NCBI RefSeq assembly: GCF_021295345.1
Contig: NZ_JAIMJB010000030.1
Span: 1 to 37,220, forward strand
Direction: 5' to 3'
Source: Motilimonas eburnea
GTDB taxonomy: Bacteria; Pseudomonadota; Gammaproteobacteria; Enterobacterales; CBDFNC01
DNA: 37,220 nt
Shown: positions 36,797-37,220 of the stretch, piece after piece
Numbering within the stretch: the first letter of the stretch is position 1
How the letters are laid out: every line of letters starts with the position of its first letter
Notes under the pieces: model-generated
The model's input: only the letters and a program-made list of their open reading frames with translations
What the model was told of the DNA's origin: nothing
Database searches by the model: none
Translations under genes and position numbers: made by a program

Positions 36797-36869
36797 TTGG
36801 AGAAGGTCCCTCTTTTTCAACGCTTCATAATGCTCTTTTTGCTCGTCAGTTAACGCTATGATTACTCAT
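36797..36869 (-). pseudogene. Broken minus-strand small gene fragment
   Basis: On the minus strand an ATG (36869) follows the stop of the 36871 gene by one base. After five codons (MSNHS) a one-base insertion puts the frame out. Without it the product would read MSNHSLTDEQKEHYEALKKR and continue DLL. The second part is open to 36797, where it meets the hsdM fragment. The charged, helical peptide looks like a real protein start, but no family is recognised. Confidence 0.4.
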
Positions 36870-36870
36870 A

Positions 36871-37119
36871 TTATGCTTTTACTAATTGATACTGCTGGTT
36901 CCAGTAACTCACTAACTTTCTGTGATGCTTGTGGTTTACCCAGACCATATTTTCTTCAGAATTTGGATCGCCGCCAAATACTATAGGTGTGGTATACCAC
37001 TTTATTTTTCTCAAGAACCTTTCGTCCTCTTCGAGGTTAGTAGGCAATTGTTTGGCAGGTATCAACTCTAAATATTCAGATACAATGGGAACGGCCCCCT
37101 CTGGCAGGATAGTTGTCAC
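36871..37119 (-). CDS. Small protein of unknown function, possibly 5'-truncated
   Basis: An 82-aa frame starting at GTG 37119, with a stop codon directly upstream (TTTTAA) and no ribosome site. That suggests it is the C-terminal part of a longer gene cut off on its 5' side. The composition is acidic in the middle (NLEEDERFLRKIKW). It ends with FGGDPNSEENMVWVNHKHHR and KLVSYWNQQYQLVK, an aromatic, protein-like pattern. I do not recognise a family; an immunity-type protein is conceivable but unsupported. A second frame on the same strand follows its stop after one base. Confidence 0.5.
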   Translation of the reverse strand: MTTILPEGAVPIVSEYLELIPAKQLPTNLEEDERFLRKIKWYTTPIVFGGDPNSEENMVWVNHKHHRKLVSYWNQQYQLVKA

Positions 37120-37158
37120 TACTTAAAATTTAACCAGTTGGGGCGTTAAGGCTTGATA

Positions 37159-37220
37159 GTGCCACGCTATAGTGAAGAACGAAAACAGCAGGTTTTGAAC
37201 AAGTTATTACCTCCCTTCAA
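37159..37220 (+). mobile_element. Start of a transposase gene at the right edge (partial)
   Basis: From GTG 37159 the frame reads PRYSEERKQQVLNKLLPPF up to the window end. This resembles the first residues of helix-turn-helix transposase proteins of IS3/IS66-like elements (MPRYSxERK...LLPP). A TTG two codons earlier is also open. Only about 20 residues are visible, so the family cannot be fixed, and the element's left end is not delimited. Confidence 0.55.

Overview
The window is a chromosomal segment of a gammaproteobacterium, most likely Shewanella or a close relative. Three things suggest this: the gene order (tolC | nudF-yqiB-cpdA-yqiA-parE; parC-plsC-rraB; glyA-nrdR-ribD-ribE-ribBX-ribH-nusB-thiL-pgpA; xseB-ispA-dxs; pomAB; thiI), sodium-type (PomAB) rather than proton-type flagellar stator genes, and a RibBX-type bifunctional riboflavin protein. 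No rRNA, tRNA or CRISPR array was seen.

Layout. 1-1173: the 3' end of an IS110-like transposase abuts and truncates tolC. 1344-5733: a tightly packed operon with nudF, yqiB, cpdA, yqiA and parE. 6094-8469: a membrane GGDEF-EAL protein lies between parE and parC. 8514-11914: parC, plsC and rraB, ended by a good terminator. 12107-13507: a periplasmic-binding-domain diguanylate cyclase. 13646-14899: glyA with its own terminator. 15001-20932: nrdR, the riboflavin genes ribD, ribE, ribBX and ribH, then nusB, thiL and pgpA. 21037-24493 (minus): pqiABC, an MCE-type lipid transport system. 24687-26905: an unknown single-pass membrane protein and an orphan peptide-type substrate-binding protein. 26921-29926 (minus): xseB-ispA-dxs. 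30152-31828: pomA-pomB behind a clear FliA (sigma-28) promoter. 31946-33400: thiI.

From about 33400 the character changes to accessory DNA. It holds a REP-like repeat cluster, two small poorly known genes, a tyrosine recombinase remnant broken across three frames, an AbiE-type (type IV) toxin-antitoxin pair, a decayed hsdM fragment, broken minus-strand genes, and the start of a transposase at the right edge. This looks like a worn-down mobile/defence island in which the toxin-antitoxin pair is the only intact module.

The most notable biochemical point is in the riboflavin operon. RibD keeps its reductase domain but its deaminase domain has lost every zinc-ligand and catalytic residue. The cyclohydrolase II half of RibBX has likewise lost its cysteine motif. 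The operon as seen therefore cannot encode GTP cyclohydrolase II or the pyrimidine deaminase, and both must come from elsewhere in the genome. The other findings are mostly regulatory structures and genome-decay signatures. I saw no clear, wholly new multi-gene system.
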